64,000 nucleotides of DNA from Toxorhynchites rutilus septentrionalis (Eukaryota > Arthropoda > Insecta > Diptera > Culicidae). The stretch is taken from positions 33,114,939 to 33,178,938 of the forward strand of contig NC_073744.1 in NCBI RefSeq assembly GCF_029784135.1, read 5' to 3'. Below, piece after piece: positions 34,271 through 46,960 of this stretch (positions are counted from its first letter, which is position 1; the number at the start of each line of letters is the position of its first letter). Under the pieces are notes generated by a model that was not told the origin of the DNA, ran no database searches, and saw nothing but the letters and a program-made list of their open reading frames with translations. A program made the position numbers and the translations under genes.

Positions 34271-36640
34271 ACAAACAATTTCTTTTATATTTCCTTATTT
34301 TGTATCTGTCAGTCACAGTGAACAACGTTTTCTTCTATTGAAAATCACAAAATTAGTCGCTAGGAACCGACACGGGGCTCACCATGTGAACAAGGCGCTT
34401 ACAATAATGGGCGTTTCAGGGTCGGCTCCAGTTCTGATCCGAAAATAATGAATGAAGTGAAAGAGAAATACTTTTAGGCGTTATATGTATTTTTTTTTAA
34501 ATTACATCATTTGTTTGTTGCTCTTACCCGTTGTGCTGGATTAATATTAATTAATGCTATTCATATTCATGCCTTTTTCAAAATGTTTCTACTACGAGCG
34601 AACAATGCAGAGGTGTTCGTTAAATTCTGATGATTGATACCAATTGTTTTCGTGAGAAAGTGAACTGGATACCTAAAATGAACAAAATTATGGAATGATT
34701 AAATATTCCATTGATTGCGCTTCAAAATGATATGGATCCTCATAAAAACCGTCATCCATTAATTACGCTTGATTGATGCACTGCTCCGCCCGCAGCAAAC
34801 TCCGCAGCAGACGATATCTGCCTGCTAAGTACTCGCACGTCTGCATATCAACCATGTGGAAGTTGGTCCGTGAGGGAGGAGTTGCGAAAATAATCTTCAA
34901 TTAATTTTATTTTAACATGAACAAACTTTGCCAGAAATGCCCTCTACAAAAGTTCGTTCTTTCTTTCCCGTTCACTTCCCCCCGAAACACCGCCAGCATG
35001 CGGCGGACGGCTGATTCGGCCCACCTTCAGCAGCAGCAGCAGCAATGAACTGAACTCCTCGAAGGCGGGCATGACTAAACTGCAATTTTTCCCTCGCCAG
35101 CCTGTTAGTGTGAGAAGTTTCAACATCCGTTGATCCTTCAGACCGAGGAAGAGAGAGGGAAAGTGAGGCGTGGGGGACATGGTTGCAACGCAACATTGCA
35201 AAAGCTGGTTATGGAGAGCCCATCGGTTGAAAATAAACTCTTACTTCCGACCGAAACTTTTCGTCATCTTCTAGTCCAGCGCAGAACGAGCAAAAAAACC
35301 CGAAGGATGTTCATTTCCGTCTTTCGGCTTGGCCTTTCGTGAAGTACTCTGATGGGGCAAACTATGCACCGATTCAGGTCGTTTACTTGCAGCTTTTCCC
35401 TTCAGCAGAGTGGAGGGAAAGTTTTGCCCATTTTAAAACACTCTCGGCCGCACTACTGCGTTTCGGGAGAAAGTTCTCGAGGATTTGCTTCATTCTTGGC
35501 AGGTAGCTGGGAGCAGATCGTGGACTGAGGAAGATCCAACCAAAGGACACCGGAAAGCGAACGTATTTTTGCGGGAAACTTGCACAAAATGCATTACCGA
35601 CAAGATAAGAGATTAAATTTAATTAATTTAATTTTAGAATTAATGCGAAAATTTTACGTCCGCATAGGGGGGTGTTGGGGATAAGTCAGGGAGCGCGCAG
35701 AGGGGCATCGGTAAAATTTTCAGATGCGATGGGAAAACTTGAGAAAGAATGCATTCTCCCCATCATCCCAGCCGCTCTCGTTTTCGGCGAGTGTGATCTG
35801 GTTAAAGACGTGGAGATTTATTATACCATTCACTGGATAGTTGGATTTTTTGTTTCGCCGGGTGGTCATCACGAAGGTGGCCCAAAAAAAAGGGGGGAAA
35901 GATGACACAGTGCACACCACATTTCACGAGAGCAAGAAAGAGAACTAAGGTTGCATTCCAGCTGACGAAAGTTTTCCGTTCATCCAGAGAGTGCCTGAAA
36001 CTGAGCCAAGGATAACGGGTGGAAACTTTTATCGAGTTAATCGTTTGTGAAGAATTAGGAAAAATTACCGAAATCGTTGCACAAATCACTGCTGCTGCTG
36101 CTGATGGTGGGGAAAGTTGAATGCAAACGTGCCGATTTACACAGTAATTTGTTGGACAGAGTTTGTTGGATGGACTATCGTCGCTACGAATTTTTCGTTG
36201 ATTTTCTGCGAAATTACAGCCTTTCAAAAATCACCCAAAAAACCCGGCTGTCAATTTAAATAGGGTTTTAATTCAAATTTAAACAGGGTTAATCTTGGTT
36301 TTTCCGATTTAGGGTGTTTTCACCCAACTAGTAAATGCAAATCGACGTTTCTTCATGATAATCACATATAATCAAGACGAGATTGGGTTTGTTGAAAAGC
36401 CCCAAGTTTCTAGTTGCCAATAATACCATTAGGCGTTCAAATTGTTGAATAATTTATGTTTTTTAACGAATTTCTTCAAAGAGAAATTATGATACCGGTT
36501 TGTCTAACTTTGATCATGGTTTGTCCGAAAAATGATCATGGTTTGTCCGGTTTTTGAAATCATTATTTTTAAATGGAACAAAAATCGAATTTTCAAGCAG
36601 ATGATGCATCGCACATTGTTTGAGTTTACAGTCACCATAT
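34271..36640. other. Low-repeat DNA block, no gene recognised
   Basis: Balanced composition, with CAGCAGCAGCAGCAG-type trinucleotide runs near 35027 and CTGCTGCTGCTG near 36090. The overlapping frames (34944-35201, 34972-35196, 35802-36227, all minus) have no domain. It may be intron or regulatory DNA. Confidence 0.35.
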
Positions 36641-36674
36641 TGAGTCACTCATAATTTAGGTTGTCTTCAGAATA

Positions 36675-37098
36675 AACTGAAGTCACTTTCTACGCGGTTT
36701 TGTTATACGTGGTTTTATTTTACGCAGCTTTTTTCACGTGATTTATTTTTACGCGGATTTCGGAATTTACGCGGTTTTTTTTACCCAGCACGTATCAACC
36801 GCGTAAAAAATTCAATGTGCTAATTGATGTGACTTTTCATGTTTCAAGTTTGTATTGTATCCTTGATTAGTAGCTGAGAAATAAAAAAAAATACAGATAT
36901 CATGACTGTAGCATACAAAAAAAAAACAGTTAATCAATTGTTAGAATATGGGTTGCATTTTCAATTAATGATTCACTATTTGTTAGATTTTTATACGGAT
37001 TTTGAAATTTAGCCGGTTTTTTTTCGCGGGTTTTTGGAATTTGCGCGGATTTTGGAATTTACGCGGCACGTATTTCCCGCGTAAAAACGACTCCAGTG
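36675..37098. mobile_element. Tigger-type MITE with ACGCGG repeats
   Basis: The left end AACTGAAGTCACTTTCTACG and the complement of the right end (CACTGGAGTCGTTTTTACGC) are similar, flanked by TA (36673-36674 and 37099-37100). Many copies of TTTACGCGG occur near both ends, like the transposase-binding repeats of pogo/Tigger MITEs. Length is 424 bp; no protein. Confidence 0.7.
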
Positions 37099-37805
37099 TA
37101 TTGCCTTTTCTTGGGCACACAACACAGCACTCAACACAGAGAAACTTTATTTCTGCTTCGTGCGAATGACAACAAAACAAAACAAACAAACTGTTGTGCG
37201 CCAAGCGGCTGCCATAGTACTGACATCAGCGCATCGGACAATCAATGATCAGAATTGAGGTTAGAGATGAGATGCATTACAGAATTTAGATGTATATATC
37301 TGATACAAATGGTGTGTAAGCAAGATGTTTACAATATTTGCTTCGGTTGAATCTCTCTGTTATGGAAACGCCTTGCGGTTTCAAACGGAGCTCTTTATTC
37401 AATGCTATTTTAGCATATTAAGGGAGTATACTAGTATAGAGACACGAATTTCGGACGTTTTTTCGACCTCCGTAAAAATAAAAACAAAGAATACTTTTAC
37501 TATCCATTATATCATTATTTGTTCATCTATCTTTTAACAATAAAACCAAAGTTGAACGGAGAAAAAATATTCATAACTAGAATAGTTAAGAGCTGATGAA
37601 GTGAGGGGGTTAAAAAAAAAGTTGTGCCATGGCGTACACGATTCCAGCCCTTCTGGGGATCTGAAACAAAAAAGTCGAATAGATTCTGAATCAGTAAAGA
37701 TGCCGCTATCGGATGAACCTCGGATGAGTCAAAAGCTTCTTTTTTGACAAAATGGCGGCCGTTTGAAAAACAAAATTAAAACGTTTATTCTTACGTTTCC
37801 AGTTT
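37099..37805. other. AT-rich DNA, no gene recognised
   Basis: No paired ends or domains are visible. The minus frame at 36983-37204 extends into the MITE and is not a gene. Confidence 0.3.
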
Positions 37806-37809
37806 TTTT

Positions 37810-39663
37810 GACGTAGAACTACGTCTTTCATTAATGGGGGCCAAATCAGAAAACAGACAGGAAATAAAGTTAACGTTAATAACTGATTTTGCCGCGAACG
37901 GATTCTGGCGATTTACATACCAAACGAATCGAAAATTTCCTAAGATTTGTTTGATATGCTATACATTACTATCCCATAGTCTGTACATGGTTTAAATTGA
38001 TGAAAATTGGAAGCATTCCCATTTCCTCATACATTTGTTCTGTCCATTTGAGTGTTTCCCGAACAGAGCAACTTATCGTCGAGCACCTGGACAACACCGT
38101 TGCTGGGCGAGCTGGACAGCGAGGGATCAAACGGTTTTCTCAAGGCAATGGGGGTGGAGGAGTAATATTAGGAAAGAGTAGAGTTTCCCAAGGGACTTTT
38201 GAAGGCCAGAGACGAATGAACTGAAGAAGTTCAATGTCTCTTTAATTCAACAAGGGAAAGAAGGGAAGGCAAACTTTCAGTATCGTTCTACATACTTGTT
38301 TTGCGCCATCAAATGTCTTCGTTTAGGATTGAGCTGTGGAAGCGACCAAATTACTCTCTCGCTGATGTCTCTGGCATTGCAATCATTGCATCAAAATGAC
38401 GCAATTGCATTTATGTTTTAAGTTACACAATTGTGTGGGGAATCATCAAGCTAGGCTGTCATCAGCTCACCAAGAAAATAAATGTTCTGGAATTTTGACA
38501 GTGGTTTGGTTTCGCATGACAGTAGGAAAATCCTCTCCACAAAGGATGACAGCTACGCTAATCTAGACTGGAAATATTAATAGAAAGGCCTTCTGTTGAG
38601 AAGAGCGCAAAACAGAGATAAGTGTGTGTATATTTAGTTGCTTCAAGCCATCTATATATGAATATTTGTGTGTGTACGTGCGTGCTTCATAACCCGTTCG
38701 TAAAAATAGTGCATTTTCGCTACGCTGAAACCCCATTTGTAATGATAAATATAAACAAGGAGAGGATATAGCGGGAGGGAATTATTTACGCAAGGGTATT
38801 AGTAATGAATCTCTGCTGAGGCAAATATTCAGCCTTTTACCAAGCAGCTAACATTGTTTTCTGTAATCATAAAGGCTTCGTTGGTTCCTTTGACATGGCA
38901 TCAATGTATTGAACTGACGCTATGGTGAAGCAGGTGTTAAGGTTATGCACCAAAAAATTATTTGGGGAATAGTTATTCAATAAGTTATAATAAGTTGTTA
39001 ATTTATTTTGGGTTCGCGTGCAGATAGAGTTTGTTTCGCTTATTTAGTCATCAAGAAAGTAAATGTCGTTCTGGAATTTTGTATGTGATTGGGTTTCGCT
39101 TGCCAGTAACAAAACTTCCTCCACTAAGGGTGACAGCTGCGCTCATCTCGAGCATGAGAAAGTAATGCAACTTTATCTGAGGGTAGTAGTATTAACAGAA
39201 GCGTTTCTTCCGAGAATATCGCAAATGATGAGAAGTGTTTATATTCCTTCTAGGTTCAAGTCACCAATGTATGACTCTGTATGAATGCTATGGCGAACGC
39301 TTGATTGGCGCTTGGTTTACGTTGTACGAACGATGCCTAGAGGTGCTATTCCACTGAGGCAATACTAAATTACATGTAGCATGATATTTGATACTTGCAA
39401 GTGTTGTCATTATTGTTGTTGTTTATGAGAAGTGGAATAATGGTGCTTGTGCAACATGTATATAATCGACTGTAGCCGAGTCTATGTCAATTTCGATAAA
39501 GGCCACTAGAATAGCGTTCGAGGTAAATTCAATGACGTGAAATAAATTGCGACATGTCACAGCATTATAGAATAATATCCGAAGGTATAAACAAGCGACT
39601 TATATAAAACAGCGTAGTTCTACGTCAACAATGTGGTCGTATCTTGGACACAACCTCCTATAA
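37810..39663 (+). mobile_element. Hairpin-ended element (family A), about 1.85 kb
   Basis: It starts GACGTAGAACTACGTC in a T-run and ends GTAGTTCTACGTCAACAATG, then TGGACACAACCTCCTATAA before another T-run. The interior is homologous to 56573-58520: GAGCAACTTATCG, GTTGCTGGGCGAGCTGGACA and CTGATGTCTCTG are shared. Within it, two segments about 585 bp apart (about 38471 and 39056) resemble each other (CAAGAAA-TAAATG, TCTGGAATTTTG, GGATGACAGCT), so the interior has duplicated. I do not recognise the interior; no clean coding frame exists. Confidence 0.7.
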
Positions 39664-39689
39664 TTTTTTTTTTAAAATAGTAAAATTTA

Positions 39690-40290
39690 GAAAAAAAAAT
39701 CATTTTCAAATCAGGTTCAGGCGATAGAGAGATGCATGCAGATTGTATTCATATAAATTCGACATGAATCGGCTCAGTAAAACTTGAGATATCGTGTACG
39801 CCAGTTTGAAAAAACTAGTTTCGAGAAAAACGCGTTTGAAGTTCATTGTTATGATCGTACCGGGTTAGATACCGCATCACTAAAATGGCTCTAACTTGAT
39901 AAATAATAGCATTTTTGATAAGTCAATTCAAAGGTATATTCTTGAATGCCTAAACCATTGTTGAAAAAAATCGTCTTCGCTAAGCTGAAATGCATAGATT
40001 TTCGGACTGGGTTGCATCGAAAACCTATATATTCCAAACGAAAATCAAAATGACAGATCCAGACAACCAGTGAATATTAGCAAATGAACTTTTGTTCTTC
40101 TATGTTTTGAAGTTTATTTTTTCACCCAGTGTCATTTTCATATTGATAATGGAAGTCGTCAGAATTGAATTTCATTTAGGCCAAATGAATATCAGCTATT
40201 ATTTACTTTTAACCTGAGACTGCTGTGTGCGGTTTGTTTTTATTTAGCTCGAACTTTTATTGTACTGCTGCTTGCAATACAATAAATACA
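39690..40290. other. AT-rich DNA, no gene recognised
   Basis: The run contains a repeat-like segment (CTTGAGATATCGTGTACGCC, GAGAAAAACGCGTTTGAAG) but no second copy in this window. No coding is seen. Confidence 0.3.
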
Positions 40291-40294
40291 GCGT

Positions 40295-40519
40295 TTAGGG
40301 ATCGTTCGTGGTTTTTTGTTTGTCACTATCCAAAAGTTTTACGAACCCGTGCTTTTTTGTAACTACCGGATGCCGTGTTCGGAAATGTCTTATGAAATTC
40401 TCGGTGTTGCGAATCACTTGACGGTAGCTACAACCACTCGTTGTATCCATTCTGCATATGCCGTTGTTACCGTCTCGCCAAATAAAATCCTGCGTGATTT
40501 CTTGCAAAGTTCGTTTCAT
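40295..40519 (-). pseudogene. Possible BED-type zinc-finger remnant of a hAT transposase
   Basis: The frame reads DFIWRDGNNGICRM and then NTENFIRHFRTRHPV. A Trp-Phe/aromatic start, a Cys in GICRM and an ENFIRHFRTRHP helix with two His spaced by five residues fit the BED finger at the N-terminus of hAT transposases. The second Cys of the finger is not where it should be, so it is degraded or misread. Downstream (40550-40660) no DDE domain is visible. It could be a chance match, but the helix motif is characteristic. Confidence 0.4.
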
Positions 40520-40866
40520 CGAACTCTGGGGTTTTTGTTTTCAAAAAGGTCCAATCTGACTAAATTTTTTATTTTTGAATTTTTACTCAAATTCACTGCC
40601 AGAACGAATATCATTTCGAATGTGATGAATATCAATTTGTTGCTTTTGATATTCGAAGTATAAATAACCCCACTCAATGCCGCATTCATTCATTATAGCA
40701 AATTTGTTCATGCATCAGCAATATGAACTGGATGAAGTCGTTTGTTATTGTCATCAATATAAAGAGGGAAGTGTATTTGAAGCTGAAATAATGTCATTTA
40801 CACTAAGATAAAATCATATTCGTTACTCGCGAGTATTTGTAGATATTCTAAGATACTGGCCTAAAC

Positions 40867-40871
40867 TACAG

Positions 40872-40912
<41 letters not shown>
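40867..40912. repeat. (AT)n microsatellite
   Basis: About 20 AT dinucleotides in a row followed by TTTTTAC. A simple slippage repeat. Confidence 0.95.
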
Positions 40913-41249
40913 TACAAATTTCCAGACTAGAATACTGCCTTAACTATAGAACATTTTGTAATTGCATTGCAATAGATTGTTAGGAGGTATCCAATTCGAT
41001 TGATGCAAAGACATCATGAATCTATCATGAAATGTATGACCACAAAGCACTCAAAATTGGACAATTTTCGTGGAGTGACCGGTATCTGGTTTTTTATATG
41101 TATTCTATATGTTACCGAAAACGTAATCCTTTCAATCCTTAGAAAAAAATAATTTCAAAGCAAATGAGTTTCCACGACAGTACGAGCATGTTTTTGAAAC
41201 TTACATTCTGTGTGATTTAATAAGAAAAAAGATAGAGCAGGGCGGATAG

Positions 41250-42474
41250 GGTTGGTCGTAGGGATAAGTTGGTCCGTGACGATATTTCAAATCCGAGCGT
41301 TAAAAAAATTAGCGATCTATGGATGAAAAATAGCATTTTTTAGTAAAAGCTGGAGCGGTCAATGGATTTTTGTCATATCAAGCCAGAGAGAATAATTTAC
41401 CTCTCTCAGATTCTATTCTTCGGGATATGGCTTGCGAATTTGTCTAGAAACTGGGAATTCCCAACTTTAAAGCACAACTAACAATGACGGGAGCGATAAA
41501 CTGCCGTAGCTGATCAATGGAAAGAGTAAAAACCCACGATGTTTCAATAAGAAGAAGTCATTACCAGCGATATACGAGAGCAACACTAAGGTCTGCTTTT
41601 TGAGGAATGGAATGGATCATGCAATTTGACGAAAAATTTTCCAATGGAAATAGAAAAGGTATTATTTCTTGAATTATGTGTAATGGTAATGTATCATACT
41701 TATATCTATTTCTTCTCAAAGGTGGTCATGTTCGTTGATAACTATACAGCGCACCCAAAATCTCTCCGACCAAAGCTCAAATCGATAAGTTTACAATTTT
41801 TCCACAAATCTTTACTTCCGTAGCTCAGCAGCTGGACTTCGACATAATCAAGAACCTGAATCAGTACTATCGCCATTTTAGATTAATTAGTTCGCTAAGT
41901 TAAACGAAGACTGCAAGAAATGGATGATATTTGTCCTTTTCAACCTTCATGCTATTCAGCATTCTTACTGTATTTTAATGTACTCTAGGACCCTTCAGAT
42001 ATATCGATATTGGATGCAATTGAAATACTTTCACCTTCTAAAATCAATAAGGTTAAATCTGAGACTATTTAAAATTGCTTCAGGAAGCCGAATTTTCCTT
42101 CAATGATGATGGTGATACTCCGCTGGCATAATCAATGCGTCGTGAATGCTGATGCCGAAAATACAATACCGTTCGGTTGCTCAATGTCTTTTAATGATTA
42201 GTGCAAAAAGGACTAAAACGTGATTTGCTGTGATCTGATGCCAGATACCGATATACTGGAAAGTGTTGGAAAAGCTGAAGATAGTAGTTCTATTGAGATG
42301 GAGAATATTCAGGAAGGTTCAGATGATTGTGTAGAAATTACATCTTCGAGCGTTAAATTAAACCTGAAGAATATGTACGGAATATTGGAATCAACTGAAA
42401 ATGTTTCTGTGAAACTATTCGAACATTTCTTTGTGATCGAACAGTTCCTGCGTGATCGTTACAATTTAGTTTGA
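41250..42474 (+). pseudogene. Tigger transposase remnant
   Basis: Pieces recognisable against the better copy are the CTCTCAGATTCTATTCTTCGG segment (41404), the intron 1 homologue (GTATTATTTCTTGAATTATG to CTTCTCAAAG), VVMFVDNYTAHPKSLRPKLK (second catalytic Asp) and the exon 3 tail at 42220-42474 (DLMPDTDILES to EQFLRDRYNLV). Stops and frame shifts are frequent between them and the first catalytic Asp segment is gone. It is non-functional. Confidence 0.8.
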
Positions 42475-42553
42475 ATAACATACTTAATTAATAATTTCTT
42501 TGTTAACCTAGTTCCTCATGCAGGTTGGACTGGATTATATACAAACTCGATTA

Positions 42554-42829
42554 TTCTTCTTCTACTTCTTCAATGGCACTAACGTTCCTAGAGGAACTTC
42601 GCCGTCTCAACGTAGTATTACTTGCGTCATTTTTATTAGTACTTAGTTGAGATTTCTATGCCAAATAACACGCCTTGAATGCATTCTGAGTGGCAAGCTG
42701 TAGAATACGCGTGATCACAGTGCAAGTCGGAGGAAATTTCTTTGACGAAAAATTCCCCCGACCAGAACGGGAATCGAACCCGAACACCCGGCATGTTAGT
42801 TATGACGCTAACCACTCTGCCACGGGAGC
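42554..42829 (-). mobile_element. Feilai-like SINE inside the decayed Tigger, 13-bp duplication
   Basis: Reverse complement of the SINE at 33983-34257 with near-identical body. The flanks share ACAAACTCGATTA exactly (42541-42553 and 42830-42842), a clean target-site duplication. The internal promoter is intact except one A-box change (CTCTGCCACG for CTCGGCCACG on the plus strand). It is younger than the Tigger copy it interrupts. Confidence 0.92.
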
Positions 42830-43639
42830 ACAAACTCGATTATATATGATTTGAATATGTAAAATTCAGGACTCGATTACATACAGTTAAAAAAAAAGTT
42901 TTTTTTTTATAATTCAAATAACAATAATTTCAAGAAAAAAAAATCTTTCAACATTAAAGTGAAATTAAAGTGGCTTTTATGAGTACAGTGTCACGATTTT
43001 TGAAGATTTTGATTGAATTTTCATCAGGAATTGTTCATATCGATATTGCAGCGAATTAAGAGAGATAGAAGTTGGGCGTCAAAGAACAAATTGTGGAGGG
43101 GTTAAAGAGCTTTAATTTTATTCATAGAAACAATTTAGCATGAATTTTTGGGATAAAATTAATAATTACAAATTGAAAAAAATTACTTTAGAATTTTCCA
43201 CTTCCAAAATGTTATTTTAATCCCCTAATTCAGACTAGTATATCCTGTACTAGATTTTCTCATCTTTCAAATGAAAGCAACTGAATCGGCTTACGTAGCG
43301 TACTTTTTATTTAAGAGTCAGTTTGAGGTAACAGAGTCCGAAACAAAGAAACTCTATAACTCTGTCATCGTTGGAATTCGAACATTTTTCTCATCAAATA
43401 TGATCGTCTATCACCTCCTGAGAGAGTCTTGAAAGAAAAAAAAAATATATGAGAAAGGTGTTTTTCCACTTTAAGGGAATGAATCAAAAACTCAAATTCA
43501 TACCATTATTGGGACACTTACACTAACATATGACAATTTATGACATAAAAAAAATATGAAAAAATGGTCTGTATCTCGATGCCTCCCTAACTCGATGGTC
43601 CTTTTGAATATCGAGTTAGGGAGAGTTGACTGTACCTTT

Positions 43640-43940
43640 TTTTTCAAAATCATATCAATATGGGTATCAAATGAAAGGGCTTTACTAGTCAGTATTACTC
43701 GATGTTAGTATTGAATGAGATGATTTGACAAAAAGAATACAGTAAATCATAAAAATATTCCGAGGAAAATTAGGTGAGAAATAAAAAATTGAAACAAATT
43801 TGAATGGTTTTATAATAGAGAAATATGCTAATGATACGAATAATGTACTAAAAACTAGAAATAAAATAAGTATAAAATTTTTTTTAAGTTAAACAGTTAC
43901 TTTGTGATCAAACATAATAATAATACAGATATTGTACTAA
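43640..43940. other. AT-rich filler, no gene recognised
   Basis: Short runs such as GAAATAAAATAAGTATAAAA without paired ends or domains. Confidence 0.3.
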
Positions 43941-43941
43941 A

Positions 43942-44177
43942 AGCTAGAAAATAATTAGGCAAGTAGCAGTTAGCAGTTATCATACCCCTTTCCTCATTAA
44001 TCAAGGACATTGATGAGACTAAAATAAAATCGAGGAGCACGTTGGATTTCCATTATCTGCATTTAATGGTTTCATCATATGCCCCGCAATTTAATTTTAG
44101 TCTCATCAATGTCCCTGATTAATGAAGAAAGGGGTATGATAACAGCTAACTGTTACCTACCTAATTATTTTCTAGCT
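43942..44177. repeat. Near-perfect 236-bp inverted repeat (foldback MITE)
   Basis: AGCTAGAAAATAATTAGGCA at 43942 is mirrored by CTACCTAATTATTTTCTAGCT-like sequence ending at 44177. The arms of about 85 bp include CAGTTATCATACCCCTTTC and TCATTAATCAAGGACATTGA, with a 60-bp loop. A transcript would form a long hairpin. Confidence 0.8.
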
Positions 44178-44243
44178 TGAAAAGCTTTTTTTTTACTTAT
44201 TTTATATTCCCTCATATCTTGCTGTTAGACGTAGTCTTACGTC
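44178..44243 (-). repeat. Left hairpin end of a hairpin-ended element, minus strand
   Basis: Read on the minus strand from 44243: GACGTAAGACTACGTCTAAC, then AGCAAGATATGAGGG. It resembles family B ends. It leads directly into the 236-bp inverted repeat, which may be its interior. Confidence 0.5.
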
Positions 44244-44259
44244 GAACCAATAGTAATCC

Positions 44260-46950
44260 TCTGACTATGGGTTCGATACAGAGATTCTCGAACAGTATAC
44301 GAAAGAAAATATCATAAAGTCCGTCCAAACATTGACCCCAGCCGACAATTCGACTGTTTAAACAAACGCTCCATCGGAATGGAATCATGGCTGGATAAAT
44401 ACAAATATTTTCCCATCTTGATTGTCTGCTAATTTTTCCTTCCGTCAACAGAGACCCAAAATCTCAGAAGAAAAGACATCCCAATGCGGGGGTTAATCAC
44501 CGTTCCAGCGTCTCGAGGGAGAAGTGAATGAAATTAGGCCAACCATCAGGCACTTGACAGAGTTTTTTTTCATCTGCTCCTCCAAAACACCGCCGGAGGC
44601 TAGAAAACAAACAAAACCCGAGAGCACTACGAAGGCGGTTTCCGTTGGCCAGTTGGAAATGAAAAGGGTTCAAATTTGGAGACTTTTCAGAATAAAAAAA
44701 AACCATGTATAAAGACTGCTCGTCTTCGCATCCATTGGCTTCCTGGCTCCCTTCTCATTAGTTATTCAAATACGAATCCTTAGAAATTTGCCTCGCAGCG
44801 ATACTGTGGGAACGGTGGGATCGATATCGAAATGATCAAAGGCAGGGGATGGCTTCGCTAATTTAATTAAAATTCAATTCCTCAAATCACATTGCTACGG
44901 TGAAAAACGGAATTTACGGTCGCGCGTGACTGCGGTGGGATTTTCTTATTCCCACATAGAAACTTTGTCGCTGTTAACAACGCGTCCCCTCCTCACGGCG
45001 AGGTGCCATTTGAAAACCCACTTAGGCTTATCGTTTTATGACCACTCTGTGAACGTGCGTCCGGAGGCGAACACACGGATCATAATCGCTGTGGCCCCCG
45101 GATTAAATGAGTGTTACGAGTATTGTTCCCAATACTGGTCCCAGAGGCTGCGGAACGAGATCCGCTCCGGCCATGCGAATGGTCATATTTTTATTTACTT
45201 TTCATTGGTACTTGCCGGGGCCGAAAGTGCCCATTTGGTAGGTATAAAAATTATAATAAATTAAAAGGTAATTTAAACTTTTTTCCTCACTCGAGTGGAT
45301 TGTGCGTAGGCGGCGGGGCTGCCGGCGGCTCGTGGGAATCCAGCTGCGGTTTGCCATTAGTCCGGTTGCTTGCGGCTGCCAGGAATCCAATAATCGTTGA
45401 GGCGAAACAATTCCCCGTGTGATGGAAACGAAGCTGCGCAATAAATATGAATTATTCGTAACTTGGGTAAAATGTGGAATTAAATTTGAATAAATGGCTC
45501 GCGACAGGACACATGCAGTTGGGTTTCGGCCTTCGAGGCAGCAGCATGGATCGGGAGTGCGAGGAAACACTAGGAAAACAATTGTGTTTTCGTTCCGTGC
45601 AGCTCTCCACGTTCGTTTCTTAACATCGGGCACACGGTTCGGTGCAGGATCTCTCCATGAACGGGAAACTTTTTTGTTGTTATTGTCCAAAGCTGATGCG
45701 CATAAAATACGGAAACAGGACCAACAACAACATACAACTGAAATGCATATTAGCTTCCCCCTCATCCAATGTTTCTCTTTTCGAAACAAGCAAAGGCAGT
45801 GAAGCATGCAGCTTAGCCGGGCGGATTAACATGTTGCCGGGTTTCGCCAACGATGGCGTCGACAAAGAAGACGTAGTGTGTATGTTTAAGAAAAGTTTTG
45901 TTTTCGAGAATGATCCACCCAACGGGTAGTCTCAAAATATTGCATAATTTCCCACCAGGTGAAAACGTCCGACTATGTCCATCAACATCGGTGAATTTCC
46001 ATGTTATCTAAGGTGGGTTCTTCGAAGTCGAATTTTCCAGTCACTTCGAATTCGAGTGTTGAACACACAAAAGACCACGTCAGGTGGAAAAAAAAACAAC
46101 CGAAGAAAACAAAATATTGAAGGCTGTGCAGTTCACCATTTCCACCACATTAACCTGGGCAGGGCGAGTCGCAGTCGCTCGCGCTGGGAATGACGACACC
46201 TGACTTCTTCGTATCCGTCGGAAGCATGTACATAAAAACAAAGCTGCAGCTGGAGCTTCGAGAGAACAACAAGAATTTGCTCATCCCCACAGGCAGACTG
46301 TGGCAGAATGAATTGTATACACTTTCTTCACTATCGAATGCTAGCGCCGTTGCAAATCTGCTAGTTGGGAACTATTTTGTCAAACAAAAGAGTGAACAGA
46401 ATCAAGATGTCTTCCGTAGTTTAGTTCTATTTTATTTTTGTTGCTTCTGTTCCTGCTGCAACGGATGCACTGCATTTTTCACAGTATTTTGAGTGTCAGC
46501 TTTTTTTTGCCGGGAAGCTACTTTTCACCTGCCATTCTGTGAGGTGAGTAGCATAAATAATTCCGAGGAATGCTGATTATCCTTCGAGGGGGACTGTTTT
46601 GGAAATGCATAGCTTGAGTTTGCATTGCATTTATCCGAAGGTCAGAACGGCACATCGGTAATTTCGAATGGGTCAGATGTTTTGACTACCAATTTTGCCC
46701 ACAAAAATGCAACACACTTGAGGAAACAGTTGAGCCAAGGTCAGAGGAAGATCTGCATTTTGATTTTGTACAATCTGCAGTGAGAATATAGATTTTCAAT
46801 TTTCTCAAACGGTTAAAAAAACTACTGAAAAACTTGAAACGATTGTAATCAAATGAACGCGAAGGAACAGCTCGTGTTTGATTGAAGTTTTTTTTTTAAA
46901 TACTAGAAATACTGTTCTCCTAAAAATGTTGTCAATATTTTCAGGAAATT
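44260..46950. other. Low-repeat DNA block, no gene recognised
   Basis: Balanced composition and no shared repeats. The longest frame (45202-45807 minus, 201 codons) overlaps opposite-strand frames at 45111-45422 and 45494-45802 and has no recognisable domain. Host intron or regulatory DNA is the simplest reading. Confidence 0.35.
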
Positions 46951-46960
46951 TTATAGGTAA

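Larger units (their letters stand above)
41240..43633 (+). mobile_element. Decayed Tigger transposon, plus strand, 5' end lost
   Basis: The right end is clear: ATCTCGATGCCTCCCTAACT near 43567, then GAGTTAGGGAGAGTTGACTG ending at 43633. The left TIR is not found. Coding remnants run from about 41280 to 42474 in the same order as the copy at 9828-11474. The extra length after the coding end comes partly from a SINE (42554-42829). This copy is older than the one at 9400 judging by its decay. Confidence 0.75.

Noticed and set aside
45202..45807. 201-codon minus-strand open frame as a possible gene
   Set aside because: Plus frames at 45111-45422 and 45494-45802 overlap it, no domain or codon pattern supports it, and no splice or promoter context is evident.
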